NCBI GenBank assembly: GCA_023262855.1
Contig: JALQYQ010000043.1
Span: forward strand, 1-42,360
Source of the DNA: Crocinitomicaceae bacterium
GTDB lineage: Bacteria; Bacteroidota; Bacteroidia; Flavobacteriales_D; Crocinitomicaceae
Length of the DNA stretch: 42,360 nt
Direction of reading: 5' to 3'
Shown: piece after piece, positions 7,355-17,200 of the stretch
Layout of the letters: each line of letters starts with the position of its first letter
Numbering within the stretch: the first letter of the stretch is position 1
Program-made: the position numbers and the translations under genes
Notes under the pieces: generated by a model
What the model was told of the DNA's origin: nothing
The model's input: only the letters and a program-made list of their open reading frames with translations
Database searches by the model: none

Positions 7355-8413
7355 ATGTTTTCAAATCTTGTTGTATTAGATTTATCAACTGTACTCGCTG
7401 GACCATCAGTAGGAACTTTTTTCGCTGAATTAGGTGCTCGCGTTATTAAAGTGGAAAATCCAAAAGTTCCAGACGTTACACGATCATGGAAATTGGGAAG
7501 CGAAGAGCCAACTTCTTCCGTTTCAGCTTATTTTTCGTCAATCAATTACAAGAAAGAGTACCTTCAGCTCGATTTAAAAAACAACAACGATTATCAGCGG
7601 TTCCTTGAATTGGTTGCTCAAGCAGATATCCTTCTATCCAATTTCAAGTTGGGTGATGATGTGAAATTCAACTTGCAAGATGCCGTTTTAAGAGCCGTTA
7701 ATCCTCGCCTAATTTGCGGAAAAATAACGGGTTTTGGAGATGAAAGCGATCGCGTTGCATACGATTTAATTCTTCAAGCTGAAACTGGTTTTATGTCAAT
7801 GAATGGAATACCAGAAAGTGGCCCTGTAAAAATGCCAGTCGCTTTGATTGATGTTTTAGCGGCACACCATTTAAAAGAAGCATTATTACTTGCACTAATT
7901 GAACGCTCACAATCAGGAATTGCAAAAACAGTGAGCGTTTCCTTGTACGATGCAGCGGTGGCAAGTTTGGCAAATCAAGCGTCGAATTATTTAATGGAAG
8001 ACAAAATTCCACAACGAATTGGCAGTTTACATCCGAATATTGCGCCTTATGGTGAAATCTTTGAAACTAAAGACAAAGCATTAATCACCTTTGCAATTGG
8101 TAGTGATGTGCATTTTCAAAAACTCTGTTCTTTTTTCAAATTGGATGAATTGAGCAGTAATCCTTCATTTTCATCCAACGTGGCTCGTGTTCAAAATCGC
8201 GAATCATTATTTGAATTACTTCAGGGAAAAATTAGTCACTATTCATGCGATGAAATTCTGAAACGCATGCTTGAGAATAATGTTCCATGTGGCAAAATCA
8301 AGGATTTAAAAGAAGTCTTTGAAGACAACTCTGCTCAACAATTAGTTCGATCGGAAGTAATCGAAGGAAAAAATACTAAACGTGTTACTTCTCTTGCATT
8401 CAAATGGAAATAA
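7355..8413 (+). CDS. CaiB/BaiF family (class III) CoA transferase
   Basis: The product is 352 residues from the ATG at 7355, which sits 1 nt after the previous stop; a TTG at 7346 inside the dioxygenase gene is less likely. Class III CoA transferase features are clear: LVVLDLSTVLAGPSVGTFFAELGARVIKVE at the N-terminus, AYDLILQAETGFMSMNG near residue 140, and ALIDVLAAHHL, where D166 is the expected catalytic aspartate that forms the acyl anhydride. The family moves CoA between carboxylic acids, or acts as an alpha-methylacyl-CoA racemase. The substrate is unknown. It overlaps the following GNAT gene by 10 nt, so the two are probably translationally coupled. Confidence 0.93.
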   Translation: MFSNLVVLDLSTVLAGPSVGTFFAELGARVIKVENPKVPDVTRSWKLGSEEPTSSVSAYFSSINYKKEYLQLDLKNNNDYQRFLELVAQADILLSNFKLGDDVKFNLQDAVLRAVNPRLICGKITGFGDESDRVAYDLILQAETGFMSMNGIPESGPVKMPVALIDVLAAHHLKEALLLALIERSQSGIAKTVSVSLYDAAVASLANQASNYLMEDKIPQRIGSLHPNIAPYGEIFETKDKALITFAIGSDVHFQKLCSFFKLDELSSNPSFSSNVARVQNRESLFELLQGKISHYSCDEILKRMLENNVPCGKIKDLKEVFEDNSAQQLVRSEVIEGKNTKRVTSLAFKWK

Positions 8414-8832
8414 AAGCACCACAAACAGAACGTGAATGGGAAGAGTACTTCGATTTGCGGTACCGTATTTTACGAGAACCCTTGAATCAACCTCGAGGCA
8501 GTGAACGCAATGATGGCGATGCAACAGGAATTCATTTTGCTTTGTACGACAAAGGTGTTCTTAAAGCAATCGCTCGTTTGGATCAGCAGGATGAAGCGGT
8601 TTATCAAGTTCGATTTGTAGCGGTTGAAAAAGCGGATCAGGGTTCAGGATACGGTCGTAAAATCATGGAAGCCACCGAACAAAAAGCAAAAGAACTCAAC
8701 GGTCAGAAAATCATTTTACATGCGCGCGACTACGCGGTTGACTTCTATTTGAAATTAAACTATACGCTGATTGAACCATCCTACAAATTGTTTGATGTAT
8801 TGCAGCATTTTTTAATGGAGAAAAATCTTTAA
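8404..8832 (+). CDS. GNAT family N-acetyltransferase
   Basis: The 142-residue cytoplasmic protein has the GNAT fold. The acetyl-CoA-binding motif A is VRFVAVEKADQGSGYGRKIM (Q-x-x-G-x-G) near residues 67-87. Motif B follows with ILHARDYAVDFYLKLNY. The start ATG overlaps the end of the CoA transferase gene by 10 nt, and a second GNAT gene starts 1 nt after its stop. The substrate, a small molecule or protein amine, cannot be predicted. Confidence 0.9.
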   Translation: MEIKAPQTEREWEEYFDLRYRILREPLNQPRGSERNDGDATGIHFALYDKGVLKAIARLDQQDEAVYQVRFVAVEKADQGSGYGRKIMEATEQKAKELNGQKIILHARDYAVDFYLKLNYTLIEPSYKLFDVLQHFLMEKNL

Positions 8833-8833
8833 A

Positions 8834-9301
8834 TTGGAAATCATTTCCCTTGATACAAAATCGTTGCAAGCACATCAACTTTTGCAACTCATGGAAATCT
8901 GGAATAAAGAATATCCAGCAAGTCTTGCGCATAAAACGCTTGAAGATTTCGAATCGTATTTATCGACTTTATCCTATTGCAAGCATTATTCAATTGCGGA
9001 AAACAATTCAATTTATGCGTGGGGATTTGAATTTGACAGAAACGAAGAACGCTGGTTTGCATTGATCATCCATTCTGCTTATCAAGGAAAAGGAATTGGT
9101 TCAAAACTCCTAAATCGCATGAAGCACGAAAACAAAACCTTAAACGGATGGGTAATTGATCACGCTTATGCCAAAATGAGCGATGGCAGTTTTTATCGTT
9201 CGCCCATGAATTTCTATTTGAAAAATGGATTTCATATTATTTCTCATCAACGCATCGATAATGAGGTAATCTCAGCGGTTAAAATTCAATGGAATAATTA
9301 A
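8834..9301 (+). CDS. GNAT family N-acetyltransferase with TTG start
   Basis: The product is 155 residues, read from a TTG at 8834, 1 nt after the previous stop; the next in-frame ATG is about 20 residues further in and would remove the first strand. The acetyl-CoA motif A is ALIIHSAYQGKGIGSKLL (about residues 75-92), with a late NFYLKNGFHII segment typical of GNATs. It is the last gene of the six-gene run. Its stop overlaps the stop of the convergent DUF4846 gene by 4 bp, leaving no room for a terminator. It resembles its neighbour only at the fold level, so a recent duplication is unlikely. The substrate is unknown. Confidence 0.85.
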   Translation: MEIISLDTKSLQAHQLLQLMEIWNKEYPASLAHKTLEDFESYLSTLSYCKHYSIAENNSIYAWGFEFDRNEERWFALIIHSAYQGKGIGSKLLNRMKHENKTLNGWVIDHAYAKMSDGSFYRSPMNFYLKNGFHIISHQRIDNEVISAVKIQWNN

Positions 9302-10152
9302 TCAACAAAGCGCATCAATTGCGATGCTTTGAAATCCCATTCTGGAGTTTCCAATAAATCTCCGAAATCGGTCGAAAACCAAGGCGAAGCATTTTCATCA
9401 TTCGGATTAATCAATACTTGAATTTCTTGTGCCGGCATGTAGCTTTGAGCCAACATAAATACCTGTTTTCCTGTCTTCGCATTTGTTGCTTTATCCACCA
9501 CAATTACTGCATGACCAGGAGAACCACCTAATATAAATACATCACCGATTTGCATGTCTTTCACCGCAACCGACTTTAATTCTTTCGATAAAGAAAGCGT
9601 TCCAGCGTAATTGAAAATCATTTCCATGTAAGCCCATAAATCTGCAGAAGTATTCGAAGCTGCTTTTTTCTGCATCCATGAAACGTTATTTCCACTCACA
9701 ACGATTCGCTTTCCCTTCATCCATTCGGAATAATCTGCACGAAATCCATTTGTGAAATTAAAGTGAATCGAAGCATATTTTTTTTGTGACCACATATATT
9801 CAGCGCGTAAGCGCATAACTGCATCAGCACATTGATGTAAATCGCGTTTTCCAATTGGTAAGTCAACTACCGCACAATAAACATTTGGTTTCGTTTTTTC
9901 GCGACCGTCGTACAACTTCACAAATGAACCTGCTGGTTTTAAAGGTAATTTTCTCAAATAAACGCCGAAAGATGTGGAATCCAGACTGTCACGCACAAAA
10001 CCTTCTGGTACATTGAATCGATCTTGTAGAAGTTTTCCTTCAGGATTCTCAATGACAAGCTCTTGATTGTTGCGTTCTTCTCCTGAAACTTGTTGATACG
10101 AACAGGCCAAAAATAAAACAATTCCAACGGTACTATAAAGGAGAATTTTCAT
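9298..10152 (-). CDS. DUF4846 domain lipoprotein
   Basis: The 284-residue protein starts with a lipoprotein signal (TVGIVLFLAC; lipobox cysteine C17). The rest matches the DUF4846 family as I recall it: VYCAVVDLPIGKRDLHQCADAV (reported here in part), MRLRAEYMW, IGDVFILGGSPGHAVIVVD and MLAQSYMPAQEIQVL. The GGSPGHAV segment with later acidic residues looks like a catalytic or binding centre, but no activity is established to my knowledge. It should sit in a membrane facing the periplasm. It converges on the GNAT gene with a 4-bp overlap of stops. A poor promoter match, AATCTTTG, lies on the minus strand at 10201-10194. Confidence 0.87.
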   Translation of the reverse strand: MKILLYSTVGIVLFLACSYQQVSGEERNNQELVIENPEGKLLQDRFNVPEGFVRDSLDSTSFGVYLRKLPLKPAGSFVKLYDGREKTKPNVYCAVVDLPIGKRDLHQCADAVMRLRAEYMWSQKKYASIHFNFTNGFRADYSEWMKGKRIVVSGNNVSWMQKKAASNTSADLWAYMEMIFNYAGTLSLSKELKSVAVKDMQIGDVFILGGSPGHAVIVVDKATNAKTGKQVFMLAQSYMPAQEIQVLINPNDENASPWFSTDFGDLLETPEWDFKASQLMRFVD

Positions 10153-10203
10153 AGTGAAATTTTAACTAGAACTCGATTCACCATGAAAGGTAACAAAGAT
10201 TAA

Positions 10204-10770
10204 TTAATCTTTTTTCTTTTTCATTTTTTCTTCGATCTTTTTCGTAATTAAATTGAATAAAAGTTTGGCTTCTTTCTCTTCCAATTTACGACCAAAACGA
10301 ATGACTTTTCCCATGTATTCAAATTCCAAACGTTCACCTCCACGAATCCAAGGTGAAGCTTCCCATATTGCTTGAAACGAACGCTCTTTTGGTGTCGACA
10401 TGGTAATTTTCTTGATGTTCTCGAAATAATATGGTGTTGCCTTTCCGTAATTTTTGACCGATTTTTTATAGGTAAATGCTGCTTCATTGATTTTTATCAA
10501 TTCTTTTCCCCACATTAACCAAGCAAAAGAACGAAAGACTTTAACTGCATAATATGTCCAAAACGACATAAAAATATAGATGATTAAGTTTTCTTGGTCG
10601 GTCAATTTAAACGTGAAATAGGACCAAACAATCGTTGCACCAATAACAGTCCACATGGCAACCCATGCACCCATCAATCCTTTTATCAAAGTTACATTCT
10701 CAGGATAAATTACAATTGTGGTTTTTGCTTTATCGTCAACAAAACTAATACGTTCACCAATCCATTTCAT
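10204..10770 (-). CDS. small two-helix membrane protein of unknown function
   Basis: I do not recognise this 188-residue protein. It has a short polar N-terminus, two transmembrane helices (about residues 30-52, GLMGAWVAMWTVIGATIVW, and 62-82, NLIIYIFMSFWTYYAVKVF), then a soluble C-terminal half ending in a very lysine-rich tail (KKIEEKMKKKKD). The layout, strand-rich segments framing a helical hairpin, recalls membrane-anchored PH-like proteins; this is a weak structural guess. A perfect TAGTTTTG -7 box lies 4 nt before the ATG, so the mRNA may lack a leader. It stands alone between a DUF4846 gene and a cluster of REP-like palindromes. Confidence 0.75.
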   Translation of the reverse strand: MKWIGERISFVDDKAKTTIVIYPENVTLIKGLMGAWVAMWTVIGATIVWSYFTFKLTDQENLIIYIFMSFWTYYAVKVFRSFAWLMWGKELIKINEAAFTYKKSVKNYGKATPYYFENIKKITMSTPKERSFQAIWEASPWIRGGERLEFEYMGKVIRFGRKLEEKEAKLLFNLITKKIEEKMKKKKD

Positions 10771-10774
10771 GGCA

Positions 10775-10782
10775 CAAAACTA
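10775..10782 (-). promoter_or_regulatory. -7 promoter element abutting the start codon at 10770
   Basis: On the minus strand TAGTTTTG (10782-10775) is an exact TAnnTTTG match and ends 4 nt before the ATG. The expected transcription start falls on or next to the ATG, suggesting a leaderless transcript. I see no TTG at the expected -33 position. Confidence 0.45.
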
Positions 10783-10848
10783 CCGAATATTTTTTGGATT
10801 TGATCATTCATTTGGATTGGGATTAAACATATTTTCTTGGGGCTGGCG

Positions 10849-10946
10849 CGGACAGATGCAATCTGTCCCTACGTTCGATTGCGATTTTAATTCTCTTATG
10901 GTTACGGACAGATCGCGACCTGTCCCTACATTTGATTCCGATTTTT
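10849..10946. repeat. two REP-like palindromic units in direct tandem
   Basis: Two related units start at 10849 and 10905. Each contains a palindrome, GGACAGATGCAATCTGTCC (10850-10868) or GGACAGATCGCGACCTGTCC (10906-10925). Each is followed by a similar tail CTACrTTyGATTsCGATTTT. The units share most positions and are 56 bp apart. They sit in the gap between two minus-strand genes. The form (short GC-rich hairpin plus conserved flank, tandem, intergenic) is that of REP elements mobilised by RAYT transposases; no such transposase is in the window. Confidence 0.7.
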
Positions 10947-10947
10947 C

Positions 10948-10985
10948 AAAAAAAAAAAAAAACGGACAGGTAAAACCTGTCCGTT
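10948..10985 (-). terminator. strong intrinsic terminator of the 11011-13023 gene
   Basis: A perfect 10-bp stem (10961-10970 with 10976-10985, core ACGGACAGG) encloses a 5-nt loop. On the minus strand it is followed by an uninterrupted run of T (15 A on the plus strand, 10948-10962). The stem repeats the GGACAG/CTGTCC core of the adjacent REP-like units, which suggests the terminator derives from, or gave rise to, such a unit. Confidence 0.85.
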
Positions 10986-11010
10986 CTTGCTTATTTTTAA
11001 ATCAACGAGA

Positions 11011-13023
11011 TTATTCGATAATCAAACGTTTGATCATTTTTTCGTTGTTGATTGTAACTTCAACCACATAAACTCCAGCAGTTAAATCAGCAGTGTTTAA
11101 TTGGATGTTAGAAGAACCGTTCATTGATCCATAATTTCTAGCAGCAATTTCTTGTCCTGCCATGTCGACTAAACGTACTTCAACAGTTGATTCTTTTTTC
11201 AAGTTCAATGTTACAGTTGCGTTTTCTGTAGTTGGATTTGGGAACAATTGGAACATTGCATCAATTTGATCCAATGTCAATTCTTCTGTTCCTGCCATTG
11301 TACCATTCACATATCCGTTAGAAACTGCTTCAGTAATTGTTGCTTTTCCAGCGTTATCAATTCTTCCTGTTGGATCCATCATCATACCAATAATATGAAT
11401 TTTTGTTTCATCCCAAGAAGCTGGTAAAATGTACAAGAAATTAACTGTATGAACATCTCCAGCGTTCACAGTTGCAGGGAAAGAGTTTGCAAATCCTGTG
11501 AATGATGGTTGAATTGCACGAGCAACATGATCGTAAACCATTTGTGCTGCTGGTACTGAACTTGGTAATAATTCAAATCCACCCATTACACCATTTCCTC
11601 CACCTGCGTATGCATTTGCTTGATTGTATGCAGAAGTTGTTCCTGTTACTTCATCTTCTGTAAGAACACATGCAATTTTGTAATTGTTATTTGCTGCCGC
11701 TTGGAAATCTGCAGAAACTGAAACATATAACATACGTGTTGCTGGATCCCAAGTTGCTCCATTTGTAATAAATGCTTTAGGTGCAGTTTGTAAACGCGAA
11801 TAAAAATCTGGTCCCATTCCTGAAGGATCTACATCATTTCCACGATCTACTAATGCACTTGGATATCCGCCAATTAAAGCTCCCATTCCTGCATCATATT
11901 CTGTAACCGTCATTGGATCTGCATTATGAACTGCGATTCCAGCCCAAAAATCTCCAAATTCTTGCTCAAATAAATCCATGTAAACAGCTCCACGTGGACA
12001 CCATTGACACCATGTTCCAGTTCCTTCTTCTCCAACAACCATTTTACCAGCTGCAGGCACAACAGGATTTACAGTAATTGCCGTTGAATTATCTGCAGGA
12101 TCATTATCCGTTCCACCATTTACGTTCGATACTGTTGCAGTTGCCACGTGTGAACCTGGAGCTAAGGTAATGTTTGTAAAAGTTACTTGGTAAGAAGCTA
12201 ATGAAGCTAAGTTTTGTCCAGTAATGTTTTGTGTGTATGGTGTACCATTGTAATCCAAAACAACATCAAACGATGTTAATGGAGTTGATCCACCATTTAA
12301 AATACTCACGACAGGATTTACCACTTGCGTTGCAATATTTCCACCCATGTCCAAACCACTAACTGCAGCATTCAATGCTGGTAATGTATAAGTTGCGTGA
12401 TCATAACTAACATCGTCCACATAGAATTGAGAACCTTGTAATGGGAAAATATCAATTGAACGAATTGAATTGATACTGTTTTCCCAAACACCGATTGAGT
12501 TACCATCAATGAATGCTTCCCACAAACCAATCGTTAAGTTCGCTTTAATTTGCAACGTGAACCAAGAAGCATGTGTAAATGATCCTGTTGCCAATTCAGC
12601 TGTTACACCATCGTCAATCGTTAAAACACCATTCGCGAAATTTGCATTCATTGCCCAAGTTGTTCCAATTGGTGCAACTGCTTGGAAATTGAAATATGCT
12701 GATTTACCTGTATTCACATAAAAATCTGCCTGAAAAGTAAAAATTCCGCTTGTGTATGTTGAACCGAAATCCATTACACAATCTTGTGGTCCACCACCTG
12801 ATGCAGTTGAATTAAAATAGATTGATTTTGTGCCACTAGATGCTTGAGTTGTTGATACAATACCATCTTCAGCTCCTCCTTCTGTTCCACTCCATGTTGT
12901 CCAGTTTGGAGATTGAGGCCCCAAAGCACCTGTGTTGTATGCTTCAAAATCGTCAGAATAAATCTGTGCGTTTACAGTTCCTGCGAAAAATAAAGCGCCT
13001 AATAAATAGGTAATTTTTTTCAT
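11011..13023 (-). CDS. T9SS type A sorted protein with Omp28/thioredoxin-like domain
   Basis: The product is 670 residues. Domains in order: signal peptide (residues 1-19, ending GTVNAQ); a jelly-roll, LamG-like region (about 20-210, SDDFEAYNTGALGPQSP at its start); a CARDB-like beta domain (about 215-320); an Omp28-related thioredoxin-like domain (about 325-590) with the redox-type motif GTWCQWCPRG (cysteines near 338 and 341); and a T9SS type A sorting domain (about 590-670, FQLFPNPTTENATVTL ... GVYVVEVTINNEKMIKRLI). Secretion to the cell surface or medium through T9SS is inferred. The CxxC could act in disulfide or metal chemistry, but Omp28-family proteins have no firmly assigned activity that I know of. 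A strong terminator follows at 10948-10985. Confidence 0.92.
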   Translation of the reverse strand: MKKITYLLGALFFAGTVNAQIYSDDFEAYNTGALGPQSPNWTTWSGTEGGAEDGIVSTTQASSGTKSIYFNSTASGGGPQDCVMDFGSTYTSGIFTFQADFYVNTGKSAYFNFQAVAPIGTTWAMNANFANGVLTIDDGVTAELATGSFTHASWFTLQIKANLTIGLWEAFIDGNSIGVWENSINSIRSIDIFPLQGSQFYVDDVSYDHATYTLPALNAAVSGLDMGGNIATQVVNPVVSILNGGSTPLTSFDVVLDYNGTPYTQNITGQNLASLASYQVTFTNITLAPGSHVATATVSNVNGGTDNDPADNSTAITVNPVVPAAGKMVVGEEGTGTWCQWCPRGAVYMDLFEQEFGDFWAGIAVHNADPMTVTEYDAGMGALIGGYPSALVDRGNDVDPSGMGPDFYSRLQTAPKAFITNGATWDPATRMLYVSVSADFQAAANNNYKIACVLTEDEVTGTTSAYNQANAYAGGGNGVMGGFELLPSSVPAAQMVYDHVARAIQPSFTGFANSFPATVNAGDVHTVNFLYILPASWDETKIHIIGMMMDPTGRIDNAGKATITEAVSNGYVNGTMAGTEELTLDQIDAMFQLFPNPTTENATVTLNLKKESTVEVRLVDMAGQEIAARNYGSMNGSSNIQLNTADLTAGVYVVEVTINNEKMIKRLIIE

Positions 13024-13128
13024 AAGCGTTTGTTTGTTTTACGGTTTTAACAAGCTAAATGTACGATAAGATTTTGTACTAAGCTGCTATCTATCATTTT
13101 ATTTGATTGTCCATTCTTGAAATCCAAA

Positions 13129-14208
13129 CTAGTTGAAATAACGAAAATCCTGACCATTCTTAATGGTTTGAATCATTTCGTAAATCAATCGAATGGTGTT
13201 TTCAACGTCTTCTTTTCTAACTGTTTCAACGGTTGTATGCATGTAACGCAATGGCAACGAAATTAACGCACTTGCAACTCCTTCATTTGAATAGGCAAAC
13301 GCATCCGTATCTGTTCCTGTTGCGCGTGAAGCTGCAGCTCGTTGGAATGGAATTTTGTTCTTTTCCGCTGTTTTAATAATTTGCTTCAATAGGTTGTTTT
13401 GCACTGCCGGACCATAGGTTAACACTGGACCATCGCCCGATTTTAAATCACCATTCTCTACTTTATCGACCATTGGCGTGTGCGTGTCATGACAAACATC
13501 GGTGATAATCGCAACATTTGGTTTGATGCGTTGTGCAATCATTTCGGCTCCTCTCAATCCAACTTCTTCTTGAACAGAATTGACAATATAAAGTCCAAAA
13601 GGTAATTGAATGTTGTTCTCTTTTAATAAACGTGCAACTTCAGCAATCATGAATCCACCAACACGGTTATCCAAGGCACGACCAACATATCGATTCTTGT
13701 TCAAAATCATGAATTCATCTTCGAACGTGACAACACAACCTACATGAACACCTAACTTTTCAATTTCTTCTTTTGAACTACATCCGCAATCCAAAAAGAT
13801 GTTTTTCATACTTGGCGTTTCTTCCTTTTGAGATCGCATGTGAATTGCCGGCCAACCAAAAATTGCTTTTACAATTCCTTTGTCTGTGTGAATGTTAACA
13901 CGTTTTGATGGCGCAATCATGTGATCAGAACCACCATTTCTTCTCAAATAAATAAATCCATCTTTCGTGATGTAATGAACAAACCATGAAATTTCATCTG
14001 CATGCGCTTCAATCACAACTTTGTATTCCGCTTTCGGATTGATTACTCCAACGACAGATCCGTAATTGTCCGTGAAGTATTCATCGATGTATGGTTTAAT
14101 ATACGATAACCACAATTTTTGTCCTTCTGATTCAAAGCCTGTTGGACTAGGATTGTTCAAATATTTCTCAAGAAATTTTTCTGATTTCGGTGTAATCACT
14201 TTTTTCAT
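13129..14208 (-). CDS. M42 family metallo-aminopeptidase
   Basis: The 359-residue protein matches the M42 family (glutamyl aminopeptidase / tetrahedral aminopeptidase TET), cytosolic dinuclear zinc enzymes that trim short peptides. The metal-binding and catalytic residues are all visible: H69 in EAHADE, D180 in ALDNRVGG (bridging ligand), E214/E215 in QEEVGLRGAE (general base and ligand), D237 in ITDVCHDTH, and the late histidine in RYMHTTVETV. RATGTDTDAF and the length also fit. M42 enzymes usually form dodecameric shells. A TATGTTTG -7 box lies at 14231-14238. It is not coupled to its neighbours, which are T9SS cargo genes. Confidence 0.95.
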   Translation of the reverse strand: MKKVITPKSEKFLEKYLNNPSPTGFESEGQKLWLSYIKPYIDEYFTDNYGSVVGVINPKAEYKVVIEAHADEISWFVHYITKDGFIYLRRNGGSDHMIAPSKRVNIHTDKGIVKAIFGWPAIHMRSQKEETPSMKNIFLDCGCSSKEEIEKLGVHVGCVVTFEDEFMILNKNRYVGRALDNRVGGFMIAEVARLLKENNIQLPFGLYIVNSVQEEVGLRGAEMIAQRIKPNVAIITDVCHDTHTPMVDKVENGDLKSGDGPVLTYGPAVQNNLLKQIIKTAEKNKIPFQRAAASRATGTDTDAFAYSNEGVASALISLPLRYMHTTVETVRKEDVENTIRLIYEMIQTIKNGQDFRYFN

Positions 14209-14230
14209 TTGTGTTGATTTATTGTCTACA

Positions 14231-14238
14231 CAAACATA
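14231..14238 (-). promoter_or_regulatory. -7 promoter element for the M42 peptidase gene
   Basis: TATGTTTG on the minus strand (14238-14231) is an exact TAnnTTTG match. The predicted start is near 14227, giving a leader of about 19 nt. No TTG is seen at the -33 position. Confidence 0.5.
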
Positions 14239-14272
14239 CTGTTTTGAAGGGACTTTTAAAAGTAAACCTGAT

Positions 14273-17200
14273 TTACTTCATCAAGGTAACATTTCCTTTG
14301 ATGATGGATTCATCTCCATCGATACAAATAGCCTTCAAGTAATAATCATACACATCTGGATCCAAGTGTTTACCTCGGAAGGTTCCGTCCCATCCTATTA
14401 AACGATCGGTTGATTCAAATACCATTTCTCCCCAACGATCAAACACACGGAATAACATTCCTTCAATCAATTCGCCTCGAACGTACAACACATCGTTTTC
14501 TCCATCTCCATTTGGTGTAAACGCATTTGGTACATAGATATACGAATCGTCGCACAAGAAGGTGAAAACGCGCACCAAAACAGTGTCTTGACGTGTACAA
14601 ATTCCATCTGTTGCTGAAAGCGTGTAAATCGTATTTTGATCCACAACTGCTGCTGTTGCTTGCGCAGTTGGATTCGTAATTTGTTCAGTTGGAAACCAAG
14701 AATACGTCAATCCATTTGGTTGTGCAATTAAAGTTGTCGTTCCACCAGCTGGAACTAACAATGGATTGGCAGAAGCAACAACACTTCCCGGAGCAATGGA
14801 ACTTACTGCTATAAAAATTGAATCTTGAACAACACAACCGTTTGTTGCAGTTGCTGTAACATAAACGTACTGAGATGTAGGTGGTTGAACTGTTACTTGA
14901 TTTGTTACACTTGGCGTCACAATAATCGAACTTGGTGACCACACATACGAAAACGAAAATGCCGGATTTGTATTGGTTGCCGTAACTACCGTTGTTTCTC
15001 CTGCACAAATAGAATCATTGGCGGATAAGGATATGGCGGAACTTACAAAATCGACGACCACACTGTCCTTCTCATAGCAACCAGCATTTCCCACCATGAC
15101 GTAATAGGTTGCACTTCCCGTTGGTGTAATTGTCAAGACAGAATCACTCACGGAATTGTTTAGTGTATCTGAAAATGTATTATCCGAAGACCAAATGAAA
15201 AAATCTGCTGTACCATAACTATTCGCAGTTAATGTTACAGGAACAGGATTACACAATTCAATCGTATTGTTCACATTCAATTGAACTGAATCGGTAACCG
15301 TAATTGAGATCAAGGCTGTATCTGTCAACAAACATACACTATCAGTTACATACAAATAGATATCGTAAACACCTGGCGTGTCGTAGGTAATTGTTGGGTT
15401 AAAAATTACTGATGTAGTATCACCATTTCCAAAATCCCACAAATACGAATCAGAAGTCGTTGAAAAATTATCTAAGGTAACCGTAAACGATGCACAACCA
15501 AGCGTTTGATCAGCTGTAAATTCAGCATTTGGAATTAATTGAAAATCGAATTTAAAAACAATGTTGTTGCAATTTGAACTTAGGTTATTATTCGACCATG
15601 CTCCTGGTGTTGTAGGAAAATCAGAATGTCCTCCACAACCACCACAAACTGATTGATATACAACGCCATTTTTATCAAAGCGAGAAGTTCCTCCATCCAC
15701 ATGTTCTTGAGCTAAACCACCACCTAAATATGATCCGTACAACAAACTCGTAAATTCTCGTGCAATCACAATCAGGTAAAAATCAAAACCATTTGGCGGA
15801 GTAGATTGAAATGCATTCGAAGAAATCGGCATTCCCGAAAGCGGTGTTCCTTGTAAAATGTTTGCTCCCCAACCAGAAATGTACATGTTTCCACAGATAT
15901 CGACAAGAAATGCAGATGGTGAAATGTTGATATTGGACATCCCATTTCCAAAAGTCGTTGAATTTAAATTCATTGTTAACGCAGGATTCAATTTAATCAC
16001 AAACTGACTGCTATTGATGTTCACAAATCCTGCATTGAATACAGGGAACATTCCGCCAGCTGATTGTCCAACGGCAAACACATTGTCATTTCTGTCAATT
16101 TCAACAAAAAATGCTTGATCGTAATTAACTGTTCCGAGATACGTTGCATTCGTTACCGCACTTGCACTTGGATTTAATTTCACAATAAAACCATCCGTTT
16201 TTCCGCCGTTGTAATTCGGTTGAAAACCTCCTGAGGTAAAAGGTAAATTGGATGAACTGGTTCCACCACCAAATACAATGTTTAAACTTGAATCGATTTT
16301 CACTGAATAACAAGCATCGTTGTTACTTCCTCCATAATAACTTGACCATTGCAAAGTCGATAAGTTGGAAGATAATTTAAAGACAACACCATCTTGCATA
16401 CCAGCATTTATTGGTTGAAATGCATTAAGCACTGGAAAATCCAATGATTTTGAACAGGAAGCAACGATGCAATTCCCAACAGAATCCAACATGATTTCTC
16501 CACGGAACTGATCGCCATAATTTGATGTTAATGAATCGTAATTCGCGACTGTATTGTAGGTTCCTGAAGTAATTTTCGTATTGATTCCGTCGTTTAATGA
16601 TCCTCCCATGTAGGTTGAACCCAGCAAATTGTGCCCGTTTGAGGAAATTTTTGCCACATATATATCCGTTCCTTGGTTCGTAAAATACACGCCATTAAAA
16701 TAGAAATTGGAATTCGCTGTTCCACCAGAATGCGTTGTTTGATAACCATTGACAATTGGAAAATCGGTACTCGAAGTTGCACCATAAATGTATAAATTGT
16801 TCAAGGCATCACAAATCAAACTATGCGCAGTTTCAGTTCCTTGGTTAGCATCTCCTCCACCCAAAAAAGTCGTCCACAACATGTTTGTTCCATCGGCAGC
16901 ATATTTCGAAACATACACATCGGTAATTCCATAAACACCATTTGTTGCAAGTGTAAAATTCGAATTGGGATCGTATACACCATTGTCTGGAGTTGGATAT
17001 GCATTTCCGAAAACAGTTCCCGCCGAATAAGCTGTTCCATCGTGACCATAAGTGGCGGTCATTCCAAAATTATCAGTAACTGAACCCGAATACGTTGCAA
17101 ATACCAAGACTGGATCAATCACCAAAATGGCGTTTTTGTTATAATTTCCGAGTTTGAAAGTCACATTGTTGCCATTCAAGACAAACTCGCATGGTACTTC

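Noticed and set aside
14254..14278. Hairpin AAGTAAA-N5-TTTACTT over the stop codon of the 14273 gene as a terminator
   Set aside because: The stem is almost all A-T and only about four T follow on the minus strand; too weak to call.
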